Assembly (NCBI RefSeq): GCF_028554725.1 | Contig: NC_071671.1 | Coordinates: 18,971,501-19,035,500, forward strand | Direction of reading: 5' to 3' | Length of the DNA: 64,000 bases | DNA from: Zeugodacus cucurbitae | Taxonomy: Eukaryota; Arthropoda; Insecta; Diptera; Tephritidae | Part shown: positions 12,947 through 25,600 of the stretch, in pieces | How positions within the stretch are numbered: position 1 is the first letter of the stretch | Layout: each line of letters begins with the position of its first letter | The notes under the pieces: model-generated | Told to the model about the DNA's origin: nothing | Database searches by the model: none | Seen by the model: only the letters and a program-made list of their open reading frames with translations | Program-made: the position numbers and the translations under genes

Positions 12947-14894
12947 TATCATCATCCCCTAAAAAGTCTCTAGTTATATTATTATTCCATGACTTTTAAC
13001 AATATACCAAACTGTTGAAGAAAACAACTGAGGTAATTGTGAAATTACAACGAAAAATTTCATCGCATAGCATCGGCTTCAACCAAATTTGTAGAATTGA
13101 CCATAAGGGTTCCATTTTCATGTATAATAATCATGTATATTTAACTTGAAACTGCTTATTGGGAATTTTCATTTTGTACCGAACCTTACCCTTTTTGTTG
13201 TTCAGTCTTCGGTTCGGTTTTCGCATTTTAAAATAAAAACGGGTTCGGGTTCAAAAGCGTGTCTCCTTATTACCCATAAATATGAGATCGGTCGACGGAC
13301 ATCATAAGGCAATAATCGATCTTCAACATTTCGCTAATTCTAAATACCGTGAACTACAGTACTTCTAAGGCATAATAGATACTCCTATCCGTTCCTTAGA
13401 ATAACGTATATCGGGTTTTTATTAGTAGTATGTATCAAGTAACTGTCTTTAAAAGTGGCTAAGTGGAGATTCTGTGAATAGAATAAATTAGTACTGGAAG
13501 CCTGCTCTCTAAGTTTCTAGATCAAATACCATAAGTGCATGAAGAGAGTAAAGAACTACTTTATTAGCTTCTGTCTCTGAAACTGGCGGCATTTCAAAGA
13601 AATACTGATTGATTATTAAAAGCTCGTAGAAAAGTCATTACGAATGCTAAAATTTGTAGAATTTCCTAAGTAAATATGAGTCATATTTTCACAAAAGCTC
13701 TTAAAACCAGAGCGTACATATGAAAGGTATGCTTTGTTTAAATATTAAAGAGTTTTTTTAGCGCGAGAGAAAATATTTTTATTTTTAGCAACATTATTTC
13801 TGTTGCGACAATTATTTTTACTGGGGATACAATGCAAAAAAAAAAAAAATAAAATATTTATCACAAACTAATTTACACTTCTATTAACAAGAATAATAAA
13901 CAAGGAAGTGATGTAAACATCCCTTCCACTCGGTGAGTTATAATTAAAAAGTGTAAGTAAATAAAATATTTTTTTTTTGCCAAATGCAAAGAACCAGTAC
14001 AGATGCTTCACATAACAAAAACAATAACAACAACATATTTACACATTTCTATAACCCAGCTTATGCTCTTAAGCCTTTGTTTACCGACTATTAGCTTATA
14101 TAATAAAGACAAGTTGTTGGCTAAAAATAAAAATAAAATGTAAACGAAAACACTAAAACAGTGCAAATAAAGCCCCTGCGTTGGTGCGGTGCTAGTGCGG
14201 TCAAATTTGTTTTCCGCTTCGTTTGGCCTTTTTGGCGGCGCTGACACAGTTACCTGCATTCCATACATGACAGAGAGAGAGAGAGAGTGGAGGTATCAAG
14301 TAGTGTAAATATTAAATTTGTTTTACGTTTCCTTTGTGCGGTCAACATAAAATATTTTCTGATGTTTTTTCTTAAAACTGATCTGCTTGGGTAAACACAT
14401 AATCGCATTTAGTTATAGCGGTAAAGTGCCGCTCTCGCTCTTTATGCCATTTGAAAGCTGATAGCTGTCACAATCAGCTGATATGCGCTCACTTATTGTA
14501 GATGACACGCGTGATATGCATGAGGGCACACACATACACGAGTATGTGTATAGGAATATATCATAAAGTGCGAGAGCTTAAAGGCGGTAGCATAAGATTA
14601 CATGAATAAGTTGTCACAGTATCTCGATTGAACTGTCAATCACAGCAGCGTGTTTTATAAGCGTGTGAAATGACAGCAAGCACTAGAGGGATACAGATTG
14701 TGATATAAAGTTTAAGAGCAAACAGTTTGAAATTATTTATATAAGAAGTTAAGGGCTGAGTAAACATACAAATTAGTCAAACAGGTAGAGATTTTGTCAA
14801 CCCTGATCTGGTTTCTCATAGAAATACCCTCTGTATATGGGCACGATTTATAAGGTTGTCAAACAGATTCCACAAAGTAAAATCCGGGTACATT
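12947..14894. other. Intergenic DNA, nothing recognised
   Basis: No gene or clear mobile element was recognised. A short (GA)n microsatellite lies near 14270-14287 and homopolymer A and T runs lie near 13836 and 13970. Confidence 0.55.
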
Positions 14895-15900
14895 CAGATT
14901 AGGTTAGGTTAGGTCAAGGGGTAGTTCTCCCCAACTGCAGAGAATTTACACTTCGACCTTTGGGTCCTTTGGGGCACCCAAATACTCCTAAGGGATCGCC
15001 AAGACCCTCATGATAAAGCGCTTGGACTCTATTACAAAGTTCCTGAATCGGCTAATGTCGATTCCAGTCAATTCACTGGGTTAACCGAAGGTGTACCTAC
15101 CGAGGTGCTTTAACCTTAGTCTGGCGAATCCTGGACATTGAAGGGGGAAGTGCTTGTATGATTTCGCCTTACTCTGGCATGATCCCTAATCTCACTGTAT
15201 ATGTACCTATTGGACAGCACATCAATGATTGCAGCGAGATGAACGTCACTAAGTTCCTAAGAGACATCAGTTGGAAGAACCGTTTTCGGTCCACCGCGTG
15301 CCAGAAAAACCTCGCAAATGCACAGGTGCTGATTGATGTTCAGCGGTTGGCGAGCCACTCAAAATCATTGCGTCCATCGCTCTCGGGCAAGTTGACAACG
15401 GACTACCCACCCGCTTCCACTCCAACGTCAATGTTGCTAGGGTACCCTCGCTTGCAAGCTGGTTCGCTCTGTAGTTTCCAACAATTCCGCGGTACTCACA
15501 TAAGTCGTCACAAGCCATTAATAAAGAGGTTACACACTCTCCAATAGCTTAGGGCGTACTGGCAGCGAATCTAAAGCCATTATTGCTGCTCTGCTGTCGG
15601 AGTGAATTAACACCTCCCTAAAGGCAGCACTTCTTTTACGCTTACCTTGAAGGTTTCTTCTGTTTGAAATTCAATGGTCTGACAGCCTAAGGCTGAAGTT
15701 GTTTTAGAGTTGATTGATCGCTTCGGACAGAAGACCCCCCCCTCCCAGCCTCCCCGATCCATCCGCGAAAAAGCTTGCTGCGCCTGTTCTCCATCGGCTT
15801 TTCCCCTCCCATATTTACAGCTCTCGAAGATAGGTGCGCATCGATCTACATCACTACTTTTTACTCTTGTCCACATCTTGGACACATTTCTTTAACCCAC
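14895..15900 (-). mobile_element. Decayed LINE ORF2 fragment with TTAGG-type 3' tail
   Basis: The minus strand carries, in order, a broken RNase H domain (GGVFCPKRSINSK near 15740; YRGIVGNYRANQLASEGTL near 15460, matching the conserved H-S-G-I-x-G-N-x-x-A-D-x-L-A pattern), then TLEWKRVGSPLSTCP, then a C-terminal block (CPIGTYTVRLGIMPE; HFPLQCPGFARLRLKHLG). Its downstream end runs into three perfect TTAGG units read on the plus strand (14899-14913), which form the 3' tail. The order and motifs match the relics at 12.2-12.9 kb and 63.6-64 kb. Stops and frameshifts throughout show it is inactive. The plus-strand frame of 129 codons at 15158 is only its antisense. Confidence 0.82.
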
Positions 15901-17771
15901 CCACTATATAATTAGTGATTTCGCACGCTCCATTCATAAATTTGTATACGAATATATGTTTATAGCTACCAAAATACATATCACAAACTCTTTGTCACTG
16001 TAACTCACACCTTTATGGTTATTGTACACCCTCAGCGAGGAAAAAAAAATTTGCATGCGGGTTTAATGCACCGCACTTAGCCCAAAACACACATAGCCAC
16101 CTGAGCCAAGTGTCAAGGAACTACCGTTTAAATATAGTGAATCCACAAAAGCGTATGACATGTATCAGTGAATGTTATATGTATGCATAACGTTGTCATC
16201 CAACTTTCGTGAGCAACAACAACTGTTCACGAGTGTTGCTTGAATGTCAAGCGCATGCAACGAACAGTGAATTTCTGTACATCAAACATGTGATAATACA
16301 TTGTTCATATACCTATATAGTACGAGTATATGGTCATAAGTACCATAGTTACTACGAAGATGTTAGACATAAGTGCTAATGCGAGCGATTGAACTATTTC
16401 CTGATCGACCATGACAGTGGTGGGTTTTACAAATTGTAAAAAAACGACGCGTGACTGCATATCATATATGTATGTATTAAACTTTGTGTAGTATATAGTC
16501 TGGGATTTTCCCGACAAAACAAGATTATGACCGCGCAGAAGGTTACAAGGTCTGATATACACATTTACTTATATTTGGTTTTAATAGACCGATAAGTGAA
16601 TAGTATGAACGGTCGTAAGTACCACTATATTAGCTGATTGGTAAAATTAAGTATACCTTTGAAGGTGGTGTAAATGCAATTTGATGACAAAAGCATGAGA
16701 CAACTGTGATTGCCTTGTGCAAGTCATTTCCTCATAGCATTAGATGGTGGACACAGAGCTATATTTAGAGGAGTCACATGCAACGATTGTATGACTTGGG
16801 CACTAGGCAGGTTCTTAACACTATGTAAAATTAACACTGTCAAGAAATTGGCAAAAATTGGGATTTCATTTTTTATAAAAGACCCCTGGACAGAAAAATC
16901 ATAATAATTATATTAGGTAAATGGAAGCTAGGGAGTGGTCTACACCGATTTTATAAATTTTTGGAACCTGTCCGATATACATATATGTGCATTATATACA
17001 TAGATAAGCAAAGAGATGGAGATTGACACATAAGGATCTTTTGGGGATAGTATGGAATTTTCATGATGATTGATATTTCGACGTTTCAACGTTTCGTTGC
17101 AGTACGACCCGTTTGGCTCATGTATTAAGCATCGTTTCCTGTGGAGAAAGGACTGTCCGTGACACCAGAGTCTCATAGTGTGGTAAGGTCACCATTCTTC
17201 CCCACGGCCCGATATTGGGAAGGCTGCGTCCAAATATAGCCGAATTCGAATCTTGCCTGCAAATAATCCAATGGGACTAGGACGCGTTACACCAAGTGGC
17301 AGTTCTTACTTGTCGACCCCCACAGCCGTCGTCAGTGCCAACATGGGAGAGCCAAAATCTGGCACTATCATGCAAGTGTGATGGGTGCGACTAAGCGACT
17401 AAACCGCGTCAAAGCGCCTGCCGATATGAATCTTTTTTTTTTTGGAATTCAAAAGGACGGTATATGGGAAGTAAACTTAGAAGTGTTGTAATTTTGCGTA
17501 TTTCCAAGCTGTTAAATAAGAGAACCAAAAGTGAGGAAAAGAAGACTATAGTAAGTAAGTAGTCTAGTAGTAAATAGAGCATTATCTTTGCGAATGCCTA
17601 GCCTTCAGTCGGTTTAGAAGGGACACCTTCCATGGCTCCTGATAAAAATTGGACAGCTGGGATGGAAAAAACTTAGAAGCTTCATGCTTAAGTGCTTATG
17701 TATGGAAAGTTTGAGTTCATTTAATAATATTACGTGGCCGGCAGGCCTACCAGACCAACCTTTATAAAAAA
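15901..17771. other. Intergenic DNA with a G+C-richer patch
   Basis: Mostly A+T-rich sequence without recognisable genes. 17170-17440 is clearly richer in G+C than both flanks, has no open frame of note and ends in a run of T. It could be a piece of a mobile element leader, but I could not place it. Confidence 0.4.
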
Positions 17772-17958
17772 TTCCAGTTTTGAGAGTGTTCGATGCTGTA
17801 CCCGCCAGTGGAAGCCTAGGAAGAGGAAGGCCTCCACTACATTGGAAAGACCTGGTTAAACTTGGAATTTCCAACTGGCATAGAATTGCGAGGGAAAGAG
17901 AAGAATGACGCGCTATTATCGATTCGGCTATAATCGGATAAACGGTTCCTACGCCAAT
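17772..17958 (+). mobile_element. Short 3' end fragment of RTE-clade LINE
   Basis: This matches the last part of the RTE ORF (the block with GATGCTGTACCCGCCAGTGG and CCTCCACTACATTGGAAAGA) and the very short 3' untranslated end CGGTTCCTACGCCAA, followed by a tail beginning TTACATACATA. Compared with the intact copy it is strongly 5' truncated and contains small deletions. Sharing the exact 3' end but not the 5' end is expected of target-primed reverse transcription. Confidence 0.85.
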
Positions 17959-20900
17959 TACATACATATGGTTAAAATTTTTGAAATAATAAAAATGAAC
18001 TAATTAAATTTAAAAATTCTATAAAATATTATGATATTATAAACTGAAAAAAAGTAAATCTTCACTACATAAAAATTATCGCGAAAGAGCAATAAACCAA
18101 TTTTTTAGGCTGCCACGCATATCTGAATGACCTTAAGGCTGACCTAAATATCCACTTTATGAGAAAGGCCAGCGAATATTTGACGGGTACCATATAACAT
18201 GTATGTATGTACATACACACACCTCAAGTACGGTCGGTGAAACCATAAAACCGCAAATTGAATTGCCAAAGTTACAATGCTCTAGTCAACCAAACACATT
18301 ACAAACGCAAAATGTATATGAGGCTATGATAAAAATAGCCGAATGCGTAAATACAAAAACATAAATGAAAATATATATAGAATATATTTGTATCTTGTAA
18401 TGTAAATCAAAGAAACAATTTTTAATAGCGCGTATGTTATGTGAGTGATCTCGCCGGAACACGCCCCTACAATTATATATATATTTACATATATACATAC
18501 TACTATATGTAAGTGGCGTCAGTGATAAGCCATATCATGCCTTTGTCTCTTTGACTGGCAGACAGACAGTTTTAACTTTATTTATATTAGCCGAGCTGTG
18601 AATGAGTAAAAGTGTGAGAGAAATGTAAGTCAGTGAACTTTTATCGTAAACACTCGTCAATGAAGACAAATATAGATATGTTTATCTAGTATATATACAT
18701 ACATTTACACACAAGCGCTTTGTTAAAAATTGCCAACACTTATAAAAAGAAACAAAAAGCAGCGAACAGATCAGTCGTTTAATTTTTTCGCAAAAGGCAT
18801 TATGTATGTGTAATATATCTGTATTTATTGTTATTTATGATAGGAAATCACGCGTAAGGTTCAACTGAGTAATAGCTACCATTTTAATTACCGTTATTCA
18901 GAAATTATAATAAGTATCGTATAGCGCAAACAACTGGTATAAATTGGTATAATGACCGAGAGATAGAATTCCGTTATTTGCAATTTTATTTTATATCGAA
19001 ACGAAGAACAAACAAAGAGGGATAGAATAAGCAACTGGTATAAATTGGTATAAGACTAAAATAATGAACGAGAGATAGAATTTCGTAAGTTAGCATTTTA
19101 TTGAATATCGAATCGAACAAACAATTGGTATAAACAACCAGTGATGGAACAACTGCTATGATACTACTTAATAAAGGTAACCACATACTTTTTGCTTCCA
19201 CAACTGATTTTTCGATGAGCAGGCAGTTCTCCAATATACCGAAGAGTATTTCGAAGCCTGCTGTATTTAAGCAGACAAGTTAAATGGTATTTTTTGTCGT
19301 CAAAAAACTCGAATAAAAATGTCAAGCAAAATATAGACACATGCTCCATACTTTACTGTAATTATTAATTGGAGATATGAACATGTTTTCCTGTTAAAAT
19401 TTAGCACAGTGATGGCCTCATACATGCCGTACTATTCCACTTCGAAATGAGTTAAAAACAAAGTCGCATTGCATTCCGCGTAATTAAAATCGACTGATTG
19501 TTCGATTAATCGCTTTTCAACGGTATTTACAATGTTATCAATTAGTAGCAGTTCCAATATAAATATTATTAATGTTAACACACGAGGGTGGTGCGATAAA
19601 TACATGGCAAAGAAATTGAGTCTTCCATACAGTATTTTTTTTTGTAGCTTCTTGCGCTGCCCACCGTTCTTCACACGTTAAGGATTAAAATTAAGCCTCA
19701 TCCTACTTTCAAAGTTGTTGAGATGTCGAAGAAAGGTTGATCTCAAACATTCGAGAATAAGATTCAATCACCTTGGCTCCCATCTCTTCGGTAAAGATAA
19801 GTGTACAAATTAAACCTGAACGTATCATGATAGTTGACTAGAATATATCATGACGGTCCCAAACTTGCGAGAATCAGGTTTTTTAATCCTTCTTTCGCTA
19901 AATGAAGTATGTGTCTGCTAGGATTAACATAGGATTAGAGCCCTTCGTCTATAATATAGTGGTATCTTTTGTTTTAGGAAATATGCCACCACGAAGGATC
20001 GAGTAAAAACCATTAAAACCTAATCAAATCCAGCCAAAAGTTCCTTTATTCGTCAAATTTTTTATTGTGACCCTATGTTTTATCTTGGTTAATATTACAG
20101 AAATTTCGTTCATAAAACTTGATCTGTCAATTCAAATAGACCTGGTCCACCAGAAGGTCGCTTAAACTCTTTGTGTTTTGGAGGGGAGTAATCTTAGAGT
20201 TATACAAATAGTAAACCCTTTCGAACTGGATGGTGTAACAGTATAAATTGGAAAAGGTGTCAGAAATTCCTTAGTCGATTGAATTAATGGGTCCGCAAAT
20301 AGCCCGAATTAAGTATTCAAGTTCGTATTATACTGATTGGAATATACATTTATAATATAATATATGTCCTACGATACCAGAAAATTTTTGAAAACAACCG
20401 AGTAAATGTCGATTGAAACTGTAATCAAATGCAATTGGCAACTCTAATCTCTACAAAATACGAAATACATCTGACAAAAAAAACTCAAAAATTGTGAAAA
20501 AATAAATAAATTTTAGCGAATCCGCTGACTAATTACGAACAAGAGCAAAGATAACAGTAAAAAATTTTAGTCATCTCAACAAATCTGCAAAAAAAGTATT
20601 TGTACGTAACCCACTGGGAATTACCGAGCGCTTCAGTTTTCAGTAATAAAAAATCAAAAAATTACGAAATCAATTTGGTGATGGTGATGGTAATGAATGA
20701 AGCACTTCCACGCGTCTTAACGAAATTTCAACATTCCTCTTGTTTTGCTTGTCAAATCTCGGTATCTCCCTGTTTGCTTACACCAAAAAACACTAATTGG
20801 TAATAAAATGGTTCAATTAAAAGAGAGGGCGTGGAAAAATGTCTTTAATGAATCTTCTGATAAAAATATGCACGAATTCACACACCTACTTTCCGGTTGC

Positions 20901-21739
20901 ATTTAATGATGAGGCTTTCGGGAGATTTTCATTTAATTTCAATTTATTATACAAACATATGTGTATTAGGTATGCATGTCAACTTGTAACCGGTACTTTT
21001 TGGTACGATGCTGAATCATTAAGTGACATTCTTTAATCCACATTTATTGCGCATCAATTTCAAGATGAAACATCGCGGAAAATTATTCACTCACACCTAG
21101 AAATGTGAAGAAATCGTGCTTCTTGCACGAGCCAAACGCGTGAGTTATATTTTTAAAACACATAAATAAAGAAGGGAGATTTAAGATATGTAAAATGTCA
21201 ATAACATCTCATGTTCGTTGTTTTATGAGACCGTTTTAGTTACAAGAGTTTTGCTGAGGTTAATTTAATTCGTTTAATCGTATTAAACAAATGCAGGGAG
21301 ACATTTCTTCGTTTCGATTTTTTTTTTCATATGAAACTCCTTGAAGAAAGTCGGGGTTTTGGAAGAAACTTTTACCCATGAATAAATCAATATTAAAAAC
21401 TCAGTTGGGAAATTGAAAATCTTCAAATATAAATGTAGTTACTTCGTGAAAAAAATTGTAAGGTTAATGGATTAAGCAGGTACTCTGAAGATACCTTGTG
21501 TTGATACCATATAATGGAATCAAATAAAAATGCCAAGAAGATATCTTTGATTTCACGTTCTTCATGCAGTCAGTTAACCATTATTATGTACTTATTTTAT
21601 GAGATCATAAAAACTGCAGTTTCTAAAATTTGTAAAGTAGTAAAGTCAGTGGTAATGTGAATATTGAATCTGAATAATTTAGAGAACTTTAAAAGCAAAA
21701 AGAAAATCATATCATGGCTACTCTGCCTCTGTGACGTCA
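17959..21739. other. Intergenic DNA with a short tandem duplication
   Basis: No gene was recognised. The only clear structure is the imperfect 101-bp tandem duplication listed separately at 18931. Short open frames here show no domain and have A+T-driven composition. Confidence 0.5.
18931..19140. repeat. Imperfect tandem duplication, unit about 101 bp
   Basis: CAACTGGTATAAATTGGTAT begins at 18931 and again at 19032. Both units continue with a match to CGAGAGATAGAATT, an A+T-rich spacer and ATATCGAA-CGAA-ACAAAC. The second copy has small insertions and deletions, so the duplication is not recent. The short word (C)AA(C/T)TGGTATAAA occurs again at about 19123. Confidence 0.8.
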
Positions 21740-22023
21740 AGCTGGGCAAGATACGATGTGTGTTCGAACGTCTACATTGATATTGTCGTCTTCAAAATAT
21801 TCGCCATTCGATATTATACACTTATGCCAGAGTTTCTTCCAATCGCCAAAACATTTCTCAAACTCGATTTTTGGGATAGTATTTGGCTCTTTTAGTGATT
21901 AGGTCTCTTTATTTGGAAATAGGAAAGTCACACGGAGCCATTTTTGGCGCATATGGAGACTGGGGCATCGTAACAGTATTGTTTTTGGCCAAGAATTCAC
22001 GAACAAACAAAGAAGTGTCGGCT
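21740..22023 (-). mobile_element. Decayed mariner-type transposase, C-terminal part
   Basis: On the minus strand, broken by stops and a frameshift, the sequence reads as the C-terminal third of a Tc1/mariner transposase. In order: TSLFVREFLAKNNTVTMPQ, then SPYAPKMAPCDF (the S-P-D-x-A-P-x-D-F catalytic block, last Asp kept), then FEKCFGDWKKLWHKCI and SNGEYFEDDNINVD, the usual mariner ending. No terminal inverted repeats could be paired, and the N-terminal two thirds are missing. The 70-codon plus-strand frame at 21883 is its antisense. Confidence 0.8.
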
Positions 22024-22598
22024 TTTAACAATCGATACTCGCAAACCGTACTTCAGTTGCATGTACCATATATCAATATAGTAAAAAACATTTAAAAAAT
22101 TTGAAATATAGACTCCAAACCCACGAAATTTTATTTTTTAAACACACGGTGTATACATTTATAGTACTTAGTGGTAAATAATAAGGCTAATAAATGAAGC
22201 AAATATAGAGACCTTGTTTTGGGGCTGTAGTTATCCACACATTTGAGTCATATAAAAATATCATTTATCTACCAATAACTTGTTCTATAAAATCTTAAAA
22301 CACGAGGTTTAGATATCGTGAGAAATGTCTAACGATCTATAGCTTCTAATATTTTAATAGAGAAAATTCAAAAGCAAACTGAATATTGTTTCTGAAAAAT
22401 TTAGGCATCTACTCAAATTTACTTCAAACAAAAAACAGATAGTGGATGAAACGTCCTTCTAAACGGTTAACTCATCAAACTCGATTGTTTATGAACTAAA
22501 ATCAGACATTGATTTTATGTTGGAAAGATTAGAATATATATTATTATATTAAAAAATGGAAGAGATGTAAGCTTGACGTATATCAATTTTTCCGGAGC
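22024..22598. other. Intergenic DNA, nothing recognised
   Basis: A+T-rich sequence between the mariner relic and the RTE element. No open frame or repeat of note was seen. Confidence 0.5.
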
Positions 22599-22609
22599 AC
22601 ACCTTGATT
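22599..22609. repeat. Target-site duplication, left copy
   Basis: The 11-base word ACACCTTGATT here is repeated exactly at 25896-25906, immediately after the (AT)n tail of the RTE element. This pair defines the element's borders. Confidence 0.85.
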
Positions 22610-25600
22610 GGATGGGGTGACACCTTGGGGGATGGGGTCATATGTAGAAGTTCACGCAAGTGAGGAAAGTTTCTGATTGCCATTCACTTGGGAGTGGCCA
22701 GGAACGATTCTTTTGCATATGACTCAAGCAGCTCACGACTTCCGGTTTTAGACCAAGTATCCCCTGGGTAGCTAACAGACATCCGTTTGGAGGCGAGCTA
22801 AAGTGAGAAGGCGAAGCCCGCTTGTGCGGTTGTGCGTAGGGCTTGGGACCCACCACATAAAAACGAATAACCAGTGAATAAGAAACACAGGCCTCGGATG
22901 AGAAACCCCCCTTTTGATGACGACCACGGCAAACGTATAAAGGACTATGATTTGAGGGCATGCACCTGGAATGTCCGGACTCTTAATTGGGAAGGTGCCT
23001 CTGCCCAGCTGGTTGATGTCCTCATACAACTAAAGGCTGACATCACCGCCGTCCAAGAAGTGCGATGGACGGGACAAGGACGGAAGAAGGTGGGTCCTTG
23101 TGACATCTACTACAGCGGCCATATAAAGGAGCGCAAATTCGGTGTTGGATTTGTGGTGGGAGAGAGACTACGTCGCCGAGTCCTGGCATTCACCCCGGTG
23201 GATGAACGTCTTGCCACAATCCGCATCAAAGCGAGGTTCTTCAACATATCGCTGATTTGCGCCCACGCCCCAACGGAAGAGAAGGACGATGCGACCAAAG
23301 ATGCTTTCTATGAGCGCCTAGAACGCATCTATGAGCGCTGCCCCCGCCACGATGTCAAAATCGTGCTTGGCGATTTTAACGCCAGGGTGGGTAAAGAAGG
23401 TGTCTTTGGCACAACAGTCGGAAAATTCAGCCTCCATGACGAAACATCGCCAAACGGCCTGAGGCTGATCGACTTCGCTGGGGCCCGAAATATGGTTGTC
23501 TGTAGTACCAGATTCCAGCATAAAAAAATTCATCAAGCAACGTGGCTGTCCCCTGATCGAAACACGCGCAATCAAATCGATCACGTTGTGATAGACGGAA
23601 GACATGTCTCCAGTGTTTTAGACGTGCGTACGCTCCGAGGACCAAACATTGACTCGGACCATTATCTAGTAGCAGCAAAGATACGCACTCGCCTCTGTGC
23701 AGCAAAGAACGCCCGTCAACAAACACAAGGAAGGTTCGACGTCGAAAAGCTGCAATCACAACCGACAGCCGAACGATTTTCTACTCGACTTGCACTCCTG
23801 CTCTCGGAGAGCACTCATCAGCATCTCGATATAAGGGAGCTGTGGAACGGCATCTCAAACTCATTGCATACCGCTGCAGCCGAAACAATTGGTCTCCGGC
23901 AACGCCAAAAAACCAGTTGGTACGATGAGAATTGTCGTTCCGCAGTGGAGAGAAAACAGACTGCCTACCTCGCAACGTTGCGATCGACCACAACACGTTC
24001 GGGGTGGGATAGATATCGAGAACTGAAGAGGGAAGCGAGACGCATTTGCAGACGTAAAAAGAAAGAGGCCGAAATGCGTGAGTATGAAAAGCTTGAAAAG
24101 CTGGCCGACATGGGTAATGCTCGAAAATTTTATGAAAAGATGAGGCGATTAACAGAAGGTTTCAAGACCGGAGCATTATCATGTAGGGACCGAGAAGGTA
24201 ATCTGGTAACGGATGTCCAGAGCACACTGGGATTATGGAGGGAACACTTCTCCGACCTGCTCAATGGCAGTGAAAGTACAACACCAGGAGATGGCGAACC
24301 CGATTCCCCAATCGATGACGATGGAATAGATGTTCCATTACCCGACCATGAAGAAATTCGAATAGCAATTACCCGCTTGAAGAACAACAAAGCGGCGGGG
24401 GCCGATGGATTACCGGCCGAGCTATTCAAATACGGCGGCGAAGAACTGATAAGGTGCATGCATCAGCTTCTTTGTAGAATATGGTCGGAAGAAAGCATGC
24501 CTGACGATTGGAATCTTAGTGTGCTCTGCCCAATCCATAAGAAGGGAGACCCCACAATCTGCGCCAACTACCGTGGTATAAGTCTCCTCAATATCGCATA
24601 TAAGGTTTTGTCGAGCGTATTGTGTGAAAGACTAAAGCCCACCGTCAACGAACTGATTGGACCTTATCAGTGTGGCTTTAGACCTGGAAAATCTACAATG
24701 GACCAGATATTCACCATGCGCCAAATCTTGGAAAAGACCCGAGAGAGAAGAATCGATACCCACCATCTTTTTATCGATTTTAAAGCTGCCTTCGATAGCA
24801 CGAAAAGGAGCTGCCTTTATGCCGCGATGTCTGAATTTGGTATCCCTGCAAAACTAATACGGCTATGTAAGCTGACGTTGAGCAACACCAAAAGCTCCGT
24901 CAGGATCGGGAAGGACCTCTCCGAGCCGTTCGATACCAAACGAGGCTTCAGACAGGGTGACTCACTATCGTGCGACTTCTTCAATCTATTGCTGGAAAAA
25001 ATAATACGAGCTGCAGAACTAAATAGAGAGGGTACAATCTTCTACAAGAGTGTACAGCTCCTGGCGTATGCCGATGATATTGATATCATCGGAAGCAACA
25101 ACCGCGCCGTTTGTTCTGCGTTTTCCAGACTAGATAAAGAAGCGAAGCGTATGGGTCTGGTGGTGAATGAGGACAAGACGAAATATCTCCTGTCATCAAA
25201 CAAACAGTCAGCGCACTCGCGTCTTGGCTCCCACGTCACTGTTGACAGTCATAACTTTGAAGTTGTAGATAATTTCGTTTATCTGGGAACCAGCATTAAC
25301 AACACCAACAATGTCAGCCTTGAAATCCAACGCAGAATCACTCTTGCCAACAGGTGCTACTTTGGACTGAGTAGGCAATTGAAAAGTAAAGTCCTCTCTC
25401 GACGAACCAAAATCAAACTCTATAAGTCGCTCATTATTCCCGTCCTGATGTATGGCGCTGAAGCGTGGACGATGACAACATCCGATGAGACGACTCTTGG
25501 GGTTTTCGAGAGAAAGGTTTTGCGCAAGATTTATGGTCCTCTAAACATTGGCAACGGCGAATACCGCAGACGATGGAACGATGAGCTGTACGATTTATAC

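Noticed and set aside
14899..14913. Telomere repeat (TTAGG)3
   Set aside because: Three units only, at the end of a LINE relic; this is not a telomere.
15158..15547. 129-codon plus-strand open frame
   Set aside because: It is the antisense of a decayed minus-strand LINE whose RNase H and C-terminal motifs are recognisable.
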